A DNA stretch of 60,000 nt from Liolophura sinensis (Eukaryota > Mollusca > Polyplacophora > Chitonida > Chitonidae), in the NCBI RefSeq assembly GCF_032854445.1, contig NC_088306.1:1981873-2041872 (forward strand). Reading direction: 5' to 3'. Every line of letters begins with the position of its first letter. The stretch's first letter is position 1. A model generated the notes under the pieces. That model searched no databases, had not been told where the DNA came from, and worked only from the letters and a program-made list of their open reading frames with translations. The position numbers and the translations under genes are program-made. Below are positions 10,911 through 20,999 of the stretch, in pieces.

Positions 10911-11235
10911 AACAGGTATAAATAAAGTTAACGATAGTAGAGCAAACAAATAGAATGTCTAAAGTGTAAAACAAAAACTAGTTCTCCATCGTGCAAGAAA
11001 CATTACAGTCACAAAACAACATATACCTACATGTGTCTGTCTCACGACAAACACGTATATTGTCAAAAAGTATTTTGGAATAAAATTTAAATTTGAACAA
11101 TAGGGTTTAAAAGTGGAGAAAACCTAAAAATGGTATAAAGTTCTGATGAAAAAGGTTTAGAAAGTTAGCTATAAATAAGGTCTTTGGGAATTTTTCGATT
11201 GTCTTTAATACAAAAAAGACACATGAAAATAAAAA
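10911..11235. other. A+T-rich, no recognised feature
   Basis: No credible reading frame. The final 100 bp resemble the flank of the foldback MITE that begins at about 11236. Confidence 0.3.
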
Positions 11236-11532
11236 ATGTTGTATGGTGGGTATTTGGGACTATCCTCTGGTACATGTAGCATTTACGTAATAATGTCATA
11301 AATGATTCTATAATCTAGTTTAATTAATATATTTGTGCTAGAATTGGGTCTTTTTAGCAAAGAAATGTTTTCACTTTGAATTTAAATCAACTTTATATTC
11401 ATAATATTTTTATAAATATTATCATAACTCAGATTAAATGCATGCGTTTGGATATAAACAAGAAGTTATTATACATGACATCACATCCTTATTTTGAACA
11501 TTATTATGGGAAGACGATAAATACCACGAGGT
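11236..11532. mobile_element. Foldback MITE C, copy 1
   Basis: Opens with TTGTATGGTGGGTATTTGGG and closes with the diverged inverse (AAGACGATAAATACCAC). The central GAATTGGGTCTTTTTAGC and AACTCAGATTAAATGCATGC match the copies near 23.2, 52.7 and 56.3 kb. No coding capacity. Confidence 0.65.
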
Positions 11533-11992
11533 GTTTAGTGTATATTTGTATTAAATACACAGTGAACTTTCTTCATGTGGGTTAAGTGTATATTTGTATT
11601 AAATACACAGTGATCCTTCCACGTGTATGTTAAGTGTATATTTGTATTAAATATACAGCGATCCTTCTAAGTGTACGTTAAATGTATATTTGTATTAAAT
11701 ACACAGTGATCATTCTACGTGTATGTTAAGTGTAAATTTCTATGAAATACACAGAGATCTTTCTACGTGTATGTTAAGTGTATATTTGTATTAAATACAG
11801 AAATCTCTCTACGTGTATGTTAAGTGTATATTTGTATTAAATACACAGTGATCATTCTTCGTGTATGTTAACTGTATATTTGTATTAAATAGGCTACACA
11901 GTGACCTTTCTACGTGTATGTTAAGTATATATTTGTATTAAATACACAGAGATCTTTTTACGTGTATGTTTAGTGTATATTTGTATTAAATA
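11533..11992 (+). repeat. 48-bp minisatellite, left part
   Basis: About nine units of GTGTATATTTGTATTAAATA CACAGTGATCCTTCTACGTG TATGTTAA (48 bp). The array is interrupted at the TA of GTATTAAATA by a Tc1-family transposon and resumes at 13544. Confidence 0.92.
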
Positions 11993-13543
11993 AACTACCA
12001 GGCAAAAGAAAGGTTTCACACACTTCTTGAGCCCATAAAACAAAAACAAAGGCAGATATAAGAATTAAGAAGATTGGTTTATAAACAGAAATCATTGTGA
12101 AATATTCTCTCAAAAAGGCTTTAAAATATTGGCATTCAATTGGCCACAAAACACAATGAAAGAGACAAGGGGTCAGAAGAAAAAATTACACAAATGTAAA
12201 GTTAACTGGCAAGTGCATGTAAAGTCACAGTATCCACAGAAATGAAGGACTACAGTCATCAGTAGCGAGTGTGGCCATCCTAGGCATCAATGCAAGCAAG
12301 CACACGCCTCCGTATTGACGTCGTCAGTTGCCGGATGACGTCAACAGGGATAACGTTCCATAGGTTTAACAGATCTTGCTCAAGTTCCTGTTGGTTAGTT
12401 GGAGGAGGCACCAGCTGTCCCAAACGGCGGTCAAGGTGATCCCAGAGATGCTCAATGGGGTTCATGTCTGTTGAGTTGGCTGGCCAGGGCAACACGATGA
12501 CGTTTGCGGTCTCGAGGTAGTCTGTAACAATGCGGGCAGTGTGAGGTCTTGCGTTGTCGTGTTGCAAGATCGATCCTCTTGGCTGTCGTTGGAGGAAAGG
12601 AACGACGACAGGTCTCAGTACCTCATCAACGTATCGCTGGCCAGTCAGATTACCTTGCACAATAACCAGCTGCGTCTTCATTTGGTCACAAATCCCTCCC
12701 CAAGCCATGACGCCTCCGCCTCCAAACGGATAAACCTCTCTTACGCAGTTTGGCGCGAGACGCTCGCCTCTTCGTCGGAAAACTCGAACTCTGCCATCGT
12801 TCCTGAATAGACAGAACCTGCTCTCGTCTGTAAACAGCACTCTCGCCCAGTCACGTCGCTGCCACCGACATACAATACGTGCCCATCGCAATCTGCGTTG
12901 ACGGTGTAAAAGGGTCAAGGCCATCCCACGGAAGGGGCGGTAAAGTCGTAAACCAGCTGAACGAAGACGACGCAGTGTTGTTCTGGGGCTGATGACATGG
13001 CCTAGTGCCGTCGCCGCTGTTGACGTCGCCGTGACGAATCGGTTTCGGAGGTGGATCTGCCGGATGTATCGATCTTCAGCCGCAGTTGTTACCCTCGGTC
13101 TTCCCGATCTTGGTCTGTCTTGGGTCTGGCCTGTCTGCTGATAGCGTATCAACAACCTCCTGATGGTGGTTTGGCTGCAGTTGAACGTTCTTGCAATGTG
13201 ACGTTGCGAGACTCCCATGGTGGACATACTGATGGCCTGGTCTCGTTGCGCTTGCGTTGTCTTGGCATACTGTTTGTGTTTTTTCGGTCACTGAATGTCT
13301 GCTCTTTCGAGCAAGAGTATTTATGCAACATTACCGCACGTGCATCACGAGCAATGCCTCAAAAGGACGTTTTGCATGTGGTCGCAATTTCACAATTCCA
13401 ATTGCTGCGTTCGTGACGGTGCGTTCTGGTAGAGGAAACGATGCAGTCATACACTAAGTCCTGCTTAGAAACAAACCCGGAACCGCGCTTTTACTGTTTT
13501 TATGACAAAAAATACGGTGAAACCTTTCTTTTGCCTGGTAGTT
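11993..13543. mobile_element. Tc1-family transposon, near-complete, TA target duplication
   Basis: The left end 11993-12019 starts AACTACCAGGCAAAAG and is the exact reverse complement of the right end 13517-13543, giving 27-bp terminal inverted repeats. TA sits at 11991-11992 and at 13544-13545, the duplication expected for Tc1/mariner elements. Removing the 1,551-bp insert plus one TA restores a normal 48-bp satellite unit (GTATTAAATA|CA-AGTGA), so the insertion history is clear. One transposase gene lies inside on the minus strand. Identical ends and an almost open transposase point to a recent insertion. Confidence 0.95.
12280..13227 (-). CDS. Tc1-family DDE transposase (DD34E)
   Basis: A 315-residue frame from ATG 13227. 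The N-terminus has helix-turn-helix sequence (MGVSQRHIARTFNCSQTTIR) and GRPR, the DNA-binding half. The catalytic triad is readable: D in LFTDESRF, D in LQHDNARPH and E in MNPIEHLWD, with 34 residues between the second D and the E, which is the Tc1 subgroup spacing. GGGGVMAWGGI is the Gly-rich box. Full-length relatives usually begin about 15 residues earlier: MPRQ encoded at about 13257-13268 lies in another frame, and a one-base loss near 13255 would explain the shift, so the original start may be disabled. Function would be cut-and-paste transposition using the 27-bp ends. Confidence 0.93.
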   Translation of the reverse strand: MSTMGVSQRHIARTFNCSQTTIRRLLIRYQQTGQTQDRPRSGRPRVTTAAEDRYIRQIHLRNRFVTATSTAATALGHVISPRTTLRRLRSAGLRLYRPFRGMALTLLHRQRRLRWARIVCRWQRRDWARVLFTDESRFCLFRNDGRVRVFRRRGERLAPNCVREVYPFGGGGVMAWGGICDQMKTQLVIVQGNLTGQRYVDEVLRPVVVPFLQRQPRGSILQHDNARPHTARIVTDYLETANVIVLPWPANSTDMNPIEHLWDHLDRRLGQLVPPPTNQQELEQDLLNLWNVIPVDVIRQLTTSIRRRVLACIDA

Positions 13544-13592
13544 TACATAGTGAACTTTCTACATGCAGGTTAACTGTATATTTGTATTAAAT
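13544..13592 (+). repeat. 48-bp minisatellite, right remnant
   Basis: Continues the array after the transposon: TACATAGTGAACTTTCTACA then GGTTAACTGTATATTTGTAT. One unit only. Confidence 0.85.
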
Positions 13593-13593
13593 A

Positions 13594-14079
13594 TAAGCGT
13601 CAAGTCATTCCTATACCATTCGTAGTCCGTAAAGGGCGTTCCAAGTCAATAATCGCAAGATCCATTGCCACAACAACGTTTAACACTAACTCCCAATGAC
13701 AAAGGTATGTAAGAAATTATACAAATAAGAAATAAAGCCGGTAACACACAACAGATAAGCGGTCATCAGTTTTCAATGATGCCGGGCAGACAATGAATAT
13801 TCCAGGCATGAATTCCATATCAAAGTTCAAATTCGTAGTCCGTGAATGAGTTCCATGTCAAATAACAGATAAACAAGTATCTCAGTCGCGCTTTCATTGC
13901 AACTGTTCATAAAGGCATCATGCTGATGTAATTAACATGGCTACCTTTATGGCCCCTAGCCCCAGGTTAAGCGGTATTAGATACAGTTTGAAAATGACGA
14001 GCGTTACACACCCTAACCGATCAGATTATGATTCAAAAGCAACGGACAATTACGTCTTTCCCGTTAATATGTTAAGATG
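13594..14079 (-). mobile_element. Retroelement P, 3' part of copy 1
   Basis: On the minus strand it carries GCGATTATTGACTTGGAACG, the conserved 3' block of retroelement P, with further similarity (TCAGTTTTCAATGATGCCGG) to the stretch at 18050. It is separated from its RT part (14513-14929) by a SINE and by a 57-bp repeat. Confidence 0.55.
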
Positions 14080-14092
14080 TCATGCTACAAGA

Positions 14093-14365
14093 TTTGATTT
14101 TTTTTTTTTTTTTGATTGGTGTTTTACGCCGTACTCAAGAATATTTCACTTATACGACGGCGGCCAGTATTATGGTGGGTGGAAACCGGGCAGAGCCCGG
14201 GGAAAACCCACGACCATCCGCAGGTTGCTGGCAGACCTTCCCACTTACGGCCGGAGAGGAAGCCAGCATAAGCTGGACTTGAACTCACAGCGACCGCATT
14301 GGTGAGAGGCTCCTGGGTCATTACGCTGCGCTAGCGCGCTAACCGACTGAGCCACGGAGGCCCCC
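14093..14365 (-). mobile_element. SINE family A, full length, with 13-bp target duplication
   Basis: On the minus strand it starts GGCCTCCGTGGCTCAGTCGG (tRNA-like A box) and has B-box-like GAGTTCAAGTCC. It runs through CCACCATAATACTGGCCGCC and the GAAATATTCTTGAGTACGGC tail to a T/A homopolymer. TCATGCTACAAGA occurs at 14080-14092 and again at 14366-14378: a perfect target-site duplication. The intact duplication and complete tRNA head mark a young copy. Confidence 0.95.
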
Positions 14366-14378
14366 TCATGCTACAAGA

Positions 14379-14515
14379 GGCGCCATCTATGATGTTACAC
14401 ATGACATACAAGATAGACGGTTACACTGGACAACCAGCGCCATCTATGTTGTTAAATAACATGTACCTGATAGATATGTACATAGGGATAACAGCGCCGT
14501 CTATGTGGTTGATCA
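14379..14515 (+). repeat. 57-bp tandem repeat, about 2.4 units
   Basis: GCGCCATCTATG starts each unit at about 14380, 14437 and 14494 (the last reads GCGCCGTCTATG). The spacing is 57 bp. Confidence 0.7.
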
Positions 14516-14929
14516 CAATGCAGATCGCCAGAGACTCTGAACACTCTGTCCATACCTGCCACCGACAGTGTTGTATTCATTGTAAAATTTGAGAAACTTA
14601 GAATGAAGGCGTTTGATGGAGTATCCTTGACAAACTAGTTTTTGAACTAGCAACTTGTGACGCAGATTAATGTCATCACAATCAACGCAAGATCTGACAA
14701 ATGCTACAAGGCGAGATATGTATACGCCATATGCAGGACCCTTTGGTATATTGCTATCTAAATAAGGATAATTTACAACATCAAAATTGAGATTATCCCT
14801 TTTGTCATAAAGGCGGCGTGAAAGGAGACCTTTTCCGTCTTTGTACAGATATAGATCCAAATAAGATGTACCATCAGAACTATCTGTTGTCTCCTTTAAA
14901 TCCAATGAAGGCGGATAGATTTCCTTCAC
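14513..14929 (-). pseudogene. Retroelement P, RT C-terminal region, copy 1
   Basis: An open 138-residue frame reads EIYPPSLDLKETTDSSDGTS, then [50 protein letters not shown] and [13 protein letters not shown]. Sequences of this form follow the RT palm in a group of animal retroelements; Penelope-like is my best guess, but I would not commit to the clade. Two further copies lie at 18240-18600 (minus) and 42590-42990 (plus). The frame ends close to QSVQSLWR in two of the copies. Upstream RT sequence is missing. Confidence 0.6.
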
Positions 14930-14954
14930 CGCTTCAGCAATAACGCCAGTAGAT

Positions 14955-15027
14955 CATCAATACACAGTGATCGTTCTCCGTATATGTTAAGTGTATATTT
15001 GTATTAAATACAAAGAGATCTTTCAAA
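14955..15027 (+). repeat. 48-bp satellite remnant
   Basis: ACACAGTGATCGTTC then GTGTATATTTGTATTAAATA match the satellite at 11533-11992. About 1.5 units, isolated from the main array by the retroelement block. Confidence 0.8.
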
Positions 15028-15249
15028 CATCCATGTCTGTTAGTCGTTTCATGATAAGCCTAAATTGTTGACAACAGCCTCAGACTCTGCACTGATGTTA
15101 CCACTGATTTCACAGGCAAACAAAGGGAGATAACCTAGTCAGCAGACACTTATGATCGGCTGCAGGATATTGGAATATCACGTGACCGATTCTGTCCAAT
15201 GAAAAGTCATATGTGTGATAAAACATTAACTTTCAAGGAAATATGCGCG

Positions 15250-17705
15250 CTAATGAGAATCTGATGCATTCTTGGCAACAGTAGAACTCATTTTCGATAT
15301 ATTCTTGTCTCGTCTTATACAGGAACTGAATGTATACAGGTAAGGGTTAAAGGCAGGGTTAAATGGCAAGATAACTGTCGTGAAAATGGCGGCCATCTCC
15401 GCGGTGAGGGGTCCGACAGTGATGCTGATGACACTAGCTGGTATGATCGATATCCAACAGAATATGTTGGTAACGAGAACAATGAATAAGCGACTGGCGA
15501 CGACCATTCCAGATGCGTCCGCCCTGCCCGCGGTCATCTGGGGCTCCCACTCGCGGCAGCAGATCACGGCATACAGACCAATCATCACAAGCAGACAGAC
15601 TGACAGAGGTATTACTTATGGATAACAATTCCTGGATTTATTGTGTTGTTATCCATAAGTAATGCCTCTGTCAATCCATACCATCCCAATTCCTAAATGC
15701 CTCTGAAAGAAGCAGACAGGCGCCGTTAAGTTCAACAAAAACCACGGTAAAATAATCCCATCCAGCACTTTTAGGGTCTGTGAAGCTAAACGGCATACAA
15801 TTTGAGTTTTTTCCATACATTTTTTTCGAATTTTCTGACAGAGCCATCGGGATTACAGCTAAAATCAGTGAAGATACTCACAGGCCTCCCGTTAAAGACC
15901 TTAACGCAGAGGAAACGGTCGATGGCCAGAGCCAGCAAAATGAACATGGACATTTGACAAGACATTGTAATCAGAATACACAGGAACATACAAAGGAGTC
16001 CTAGACGCCATTCCAGATCATAAAGCATGTAGTTACCTCTATACAACGTGTCTGTAGAGGCCAATAGGAGCAGATATACCCCAATCAGATTATCGGACAC
16101 GCTCAAGTTGAGGACGTACACAGACGGTCTGTTACGAAATCCCGAGTACACCCTCCACACGATAACCATGGCGTTACCCGAAATACAGGTGATACCTAGA
16201 AACCAGACGAAAGCTCTGAGAACAACGGTGGAGAGAAGATTTTCACAGGACGAAACCACATAGGTGTTGGGATAGCATTCATCCACCAGATTTGACTCCA
16301 CGTAACAGCCCCTGAAAGGGTCTGTCCACAGTTTTTTGACTACGATTTGACGAAATGCCTCAGCGCCTGTCCTATCCAGACTGTTTCCTGTTAAATGCAG
16401 TATATCGATGTGACTTGAGACAGGCAAAAAAACATATTCAAGAATAGATATATTATTATTACTAAGGTCGAGTTGTTTGAGGTTAGGGAGGCCGTTTAAG
16501 GCGTTTCTTTCGACCTTACTTATCCCCAATCCACTTAGGTTCAATAAATTTAATGAGGACAATCCTTCAAAACCTTGAGGTGTTAAAATTTGAAGAGGGT
16601 GACCCTCTAGTAATAATTGCAACAGATCAGTCAGGCCATTGAACACTTTTAACGTACAGCAAACTGAAAAAATTGAACCTCAGATCGAGCGTGTGCAGAT
16701 TATAGAGCTCTGAGAAAGTATTATTGGGGATATAAGCAATGTCATTCCTGTGCAGACGGAGAATGAGCAGAAAAGAAAATCTGTGTAAAGAAGAATTGGC
16801 GAGGTTTATTCTGTTTTCTTGGAGAAGGAGGACTCTGGCTGACGGAAAGAGATCTTCGGGAATGTTCGTGAGGGTAACAGCGCTACTGTCGACAGAGTAC
16901 CCATGACATGAGCATCCTGAAGGGCAGGACCAACCGAGCAAGTCACAAAACCGTTCATCACTCCAGGAGCCTCTACAGTGGACTCTACCGTCACAGACTT
17001 GCTCTTTGGTCACACACTGGTTCGATCCTTTACACCTCAGCTTCCCAGTACAAGAATATCGATCACAGTTGACCTTGCCCGCAGCCCCAACACATCCGCC
17101 CGTCGGTCACAGGCTTTATACCATGGAATACAGTAAGACTGTGGACATTTAAATATACCAGGACATTCGTAGCGTTCACAATTTTTCAAATGCGTACCGT
17201 CTCGACAGTAGAGAATGTCACCCTGCTCGTTTTGATCATACTGACACATGTTCGCTCGCTTCACACACGTGACGCGATCCCGATGACATCTTCTTGACAG
17301 TTTATCACCACAGAGTGGCCAGATAGTGTGAATTTTCCAACCGTTTTAATAATAATATACATCCCTGCCGTGTTTATTTGACCACTCATCTTTCTCTGAT
17401 CCGTCTGGACAGTCCGGTATCAAGTCGTTGACTCGGGTGGGAGGTAGACACTCAGGACATTCAAATCCCTGACAATCATCAACGCCCCAATCACAGGACT
17501 TCTCATCAGAACCATCCAAACAGTCAGTCACAAAATCACATTTTTTCTCTTGAGAAATGCATTGCTGGTTGCTACATCGGAACTCCTCGGACTGACATGC
17601 TCTGTGATGACATCCGGTTTCGTCACTTTCGTCCCTGCAGTCAGGCCAGAAGTCGCACACCTCTGACATTGAGATAAAGGCGCCGTCCTTGCAGGAGTAG
17701 AGTAA
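15250..17705 (-). pseudogene. LDLa/LRR G-protein-coupled receptor, GRL101/relaxin-receptor-like, disrupted
   Basis: In order on the minus strand: LDL-receptor class A repeats (17705 to about 16960; CDFWPDCRDESDETGC, CDFVTDCLDGSDEKSC, FKCPQSYCIPWYKACD, CDGRVHCRGSWSDERFC), a Cys-rich LRR cap (CPSGCSCHGYS), leucine-rich repeats (LHTLDLRFNFF, LKQLDLSNNNISILEY), hinge, then seven-helix domain. TM1 holds GNAMVIVW, TM2 LNLSVSDNLIGVYLLLLAST, TM3 ends AIDRFLCV (DRF in place of DRY), and TM7 has NPAFNPYLYTF (NPxxY). This matches the snail GRL101 / relaxin-receptor layout. Breaks: stop TAA just after 17346, frameshifts near 17100, 16645 (A-run) and 15880 (TM3/TM4), and a stop plus palindrome at 15601-15673 in TM5. 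The clean GALNT exons nearby argue against sequencing error. The lack of introns over 2.4 kb would also fit a retrocopy, but no A-tail is visible. Confidence 0.85.
15601..15673. repeat. 28-bp near-perfect palindrome inside the receptor TM5 region
   Basis: TGACAGAGGTATTACTTATG(GATAACAA) at 15601-15628 is repeated in inverse at 15646-15673 with a single mismatch and a 17-bp spacer. It falls between the ECL2/TM5 sequence (GWDYFTVVF) and the TM5 sequence (SVSLLVMIGLYAV), and adds an in-frame stop. Confidence 0.95.
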
Positions 17706-17860
17706 ATCTTTTTTTATGTCATTGCCTATATGGCGATTGGCCTATAGTATGGTGAGACTAACGATAAGGGTTCTTATCGTTAAGTTTTTCTTTCTTTTTT
17801 TTTTTTTTTTTTTTGCTACTTACCACCTATTAGACCGCTACATTTGATCATTTAAAATGC
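17706..17860. other. Short spacer with T-run
   Basis: A T-rich run of about 28 bases lies at 17787-17814 next to ACGATAAG/CTTATCGT words. It separates the receptor relic from retroelement P copy 2. Confidence 0.5.
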
Positions 17861-18600
17861 ATAACATATACATCTATAAATCTATGCTTCGAAACAGACT
17901 TTCGTATACCAGCCGTCAACCAATAAGGACGTTCCAGGTCAATAATCGCAAGGCCGATTACCTAAACGACGTACTATACAAGCCACTAAAGAATTAAGAA
18001 TGTATATAAAGTAAGAAAATAGGACGGAATCATGCAAAGAGAAGCAGTCAACAGATTTCAATGATGTTGGAAAGACGCAAGGTAGGTCATAGGCGACTGA
18101 GCGAAATCTGTACTCAAATCGTGTACCTTGCTAGAATATCAGTAATATACGTATCACGGCTGCGCAATAATTGCAACCGTTTATCCACCCAACGTGGAGA
18201 TCTAATTGAAGACGATGAATATACAGCCTTCGTCCGGGGTTAAGTAGGATTAGAGCTCAGAGATTCTGGACGCTCTGTTCACATTTACTTACACGAGTAT
18301 CATACTCGTTCTATCATGCCGTTTGATAGAATAACCTTGACACTAGTTTTTGCAGTAACAACTTGTGACGTTAACTGAAATCGTCACACAACACGCAGAG
18401 TCTAACAAATACTACAATGCAAGATATGTCCACGCCATGTGCAGGACCCTTCGGTATATTGCTGTCCAAGTAAGGATAATTTATCATGTAAAAATTTAAA
18501 CTATCCCTCTTATCGTAAAGTCTGTGAGAGAGAAAACCGTTTTTGGTTTTTGTACAAATATAGGACCAGATAAGAGACCCGGATTCCCTTTAAATCCAGC
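17860..18600 (-). mobile_element. Retroelement P, copy 2
   Basis: At 18240-18600 (minus) decayed sequence equals the RT C-terminal region of copy 1: GACAGCAATATACCGAAGGG, ATGTCCACGCCATGTGCAGG in inverse and others. At 17880-17960 the 3' block reads GGCCTTGCGATTATTGACCT, then GGAACGTCC, TATTGGTTGACGGCTGG and TATACGAAAG. All frames are broken in the RT part. Confidence 0.65.
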
Positions 18601-19278
18601 TAAGATGGGTATATCGGGTGGGCATAAAAATAGGCGGCACTTTGACACTCAGTATCTCCGAAACCCTCTTACGTCAGGTACTAAAAATTTACACACTGAA
18701 AACCCATTATGTCGTAAAAATACAGACTAAAATTCGATTTCATCCTTTAAGATTTCTGTTCTTGGGACCAGAATCAAAATAGAGTCAAAAACGCATGTTC
18801 CGAATATTTCAAAATGATGTTCTACATTGTTTTACTTGAAAAGTTTATCAATTCCTTGTCCGACGCAGAGAAAATCATCTTGATTCAGCAAAACTTGTGC
18901 CTATTTGGCAAAAGGGTTTCTCTGACACTAGAGCCGGACAATTTTTCCAGACCACACTTGATTGACGCGTGTCACACAGGTGCAGCGCGTGCTCTACTCA
19001 TGCCACCTGACAGATGATGCAATGTTCGTCACCGGAATGTGCGTTTTTGAGGTTATGTTTTCATTTTAATATATTTCATATCATTTACTATATATGGATT
19101 GTTAACAATGGATCACTGTAGAATCTTATCTTTTAACACAATGTTACTCGGTTAGAAAAATTCTACAAAAGTAAATCCAACTATTTTCCTGGACAGTTTT
19201 TAATCGTCTAATACATACCTCATTTAAGAGTGGCCTTTGCTTTTAGTCGTTGCCTCTTGGATACTTTCATTGAAAACG
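18601..19278. other. No recognised gene
   Basis: A frame at 18814-19017 (plus) begins MMFYIVLLEKFINSLSDAEK but has no recognisable domain. Nothing else stands out. Confidence 0.25.
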
Positions 19279-19316
19279 TTAGACGCCGTCGTATAATTGA
19301 AATATTCTTGAGTACA
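19279..19316 (+). mobile_element. SINE family A, 3' scrap
   Basis: GACGCCGTCGTATAATTGAA then ATATTCTTGAGTAC is the SINE A 3' body without a tail. Confidence 0.6.
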
Positions 19317-19344
19317 TATCGTTGTACGTGTCACTAGCAGCATC

Positions 19345-19538
19345 TTAGAACATGGCCGGAACTTCAGCTGACGAAATATCCGGTTGGACCTCTTCTCTGA
19401 TCCTTATGTGGAATCCAGGATCTGCTCGAAAATGCCAAGAAATTAGGCCAGGTCTCGGAGTTTTATTTGATGGCAGAGGAAATTGTTCGGTTGCCTTGCC
19501 ATGAATTCTTTTGTACACTTCCTTGGCTATGATCACTG
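19345..19538 (-). CDS. Candidate terminal exon, unidentified
   Basis: After a pyrimidine-rich stretch and ACACAG, a frame of about 63 residues reads VIIAKEVYKRIHGKATEQFP, then LPSNKTPRPGLISWHFRADP and ends AEVPAMF with TAA. Codon use looks like the GALNT exons and an acceptor fits, but there is no ATG, no upstream partner exon and no family I recognise. It could equally be chance. Confidence 0.25.
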
Positions 19539-19752
19539 TGTTTTGAGAAAGGTCAGAGGGGGAATATGTAATGTTAAATCTATAATTTAATATTAATAGT
19601 ACTCTATCTCAAGCCGGTTTATACTGACAGAAATTCCATATCCAGAGTAGGCTTTCACCTCCCAGGAACAGTTCAGGTTAGGCGGACATCGAGAAGCATC
19701 TCCCAAGTACTGGTTTGAAATTGAGCCGCTGTATGCTAGATCGTCTCTTATA

Positions 19753-20018
19753 GACCGTGGCTCAGTTGGTTAGCGCACTAGAGCAGCGTTATGACTCAGG
19801 AGTGTCTCACCGATGCGATCGCTGTGAGTTCAAGCCCAGCTCATGCTGGCTTCCTGTCCGGCCGTACGTGGGAAGGTCCTGCAGCAATATGCGGATGGTC
19901 GTGGGTTTCCCCTGGGCTATGCCAGGTTTCCTTCCACCATAATGCTGGCCGCCGCCGTATAAGTGAAATATTCTTGATTACGGGGCAAAACACAAATCAA
20001 ACGAATAAATAAATAAAT
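19753..20018 (+). mobile_element. SINE family A, near full length
   Basis: From GACCGTGGCTCAGTTGG (the first bases differ from the consensus) to CAAACGAATAAATAAATAAA. The A box, the GAGTTCAAGCCC B-box region and the 3' body are all present. Confidence 0.9.
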
Positions 20019-20023
20019 GTATG

Positions 20024-20140
20024 GAGTACAGGAGAGTTTAAAGTATGGCATACACGAGAACTTAAAGAATGGCATACACGGGAGTTTAATGTTTGGCATA
20101 CACGGGAGCTGAAGCATCGGCATACACGAGAGCTTAAGAA
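20024..20140 (+). repeat. 24-bp minisatellite, about 5 units
   Basis: Units of GGCATACACGAGAACTTAAA(GAAT). It begins directly at the A+T-rich tail of the preceding SINE. On the minus strand it gives an 8-residue repeat (KLSCMP-type). Confidence 0.85.
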
Positions 20141-20411
20141 CCACGCCACAGTGTCCGTATTTCTATAAATCAACTATAAATTAAAACTTCAGTCATCAAT
20201 TTCAACTCTTGAATTCAAGTTCTTGTTGGTACATTTTTCTACAGATAGGAAATCATTATACAGGTATTAAACCTTCTGGATCGAAACAATTTTATTGTAA
20301 TTGGGATTGAATTTTTGACTTCAGGCTTCAGACGTTTCATAAATATAGGCCTAGATTTCTAAAGCTATCTTCGACATAAGTCGGAGCAGCGTCGTTATTT
20401 CGCAAAATTGA

Positions 20412-20552
20412 TTTTATTTATTTGATTGGTGATTTACGCCCTACTCAAGAATATTTCACTTAAACGTCAGGGGCCAGTATTATGGTGGGGGAAACCGGGC
20501 AAATTCAGGGGAAAAGCACGACCATCGCCTGAAAGCTGCAAGACCTTCCACG
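20412..20552 (-). mobile_element. SINE family A, 5'-truncated
   Basis: Begins TTTATTTGATTGGTGATTTA and runs to AAGACCTTCCACGTGCG; the tRNA-like head is missing. Confidence 0.85.
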
Positions 20553-20682
20553 TGCGAGCGCGTGTGATCAAACCTGGGTTCAGTCATAGCAGACTCTTCA
20601 GCAAAGAAACTGGCTGACCCGCAGTCGGTATTATATGATTATATGATTGAGTGTAATGCCTGGCATAATACATATAATTTAG

Positions 20683-20790
20683 TGGAGGCAGCACTGGCGG
20701 CATGAACTCGCCCTGCCACAAGACACAACGTATGTACACACACCTAATGACTCCTTACCATCTCGTATTTACCATTTCACTGAGCATACG
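20683..20790 (+). mobile_element. SINE family B fragment
   Basis: GCACTGGCGGCATGAACTCG, CCCTGCCACAAGACACAACG and ACACACCTAATGACTCCTTA match the middle of SINE B in forward orientation. A microsatellite follows directly. Confidence 0.75.
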
Positions 20791-20806
20791 TACATAAAAT
20801 GTACAT

Positions 20807-20960
<154 letters not shown>

Positions 20961-20999
20961 ACATGCCAACAGTCATACATATATACATAGGGCAAGGAG

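Noticed and set aside
12541-13457. Plus-strand frames opposite the transposase
   Set aside because: Shadows of the G+C-rich transposase gene; no domain of their own.
15880-15912. Very short intron at the receptor TM3/TM4 break (GTGAGT ... TTTTAG)
   Set aside because: The candidate is only 23 nt and does not restore the TM4 frame; a frameshift or deletion explains the break better.
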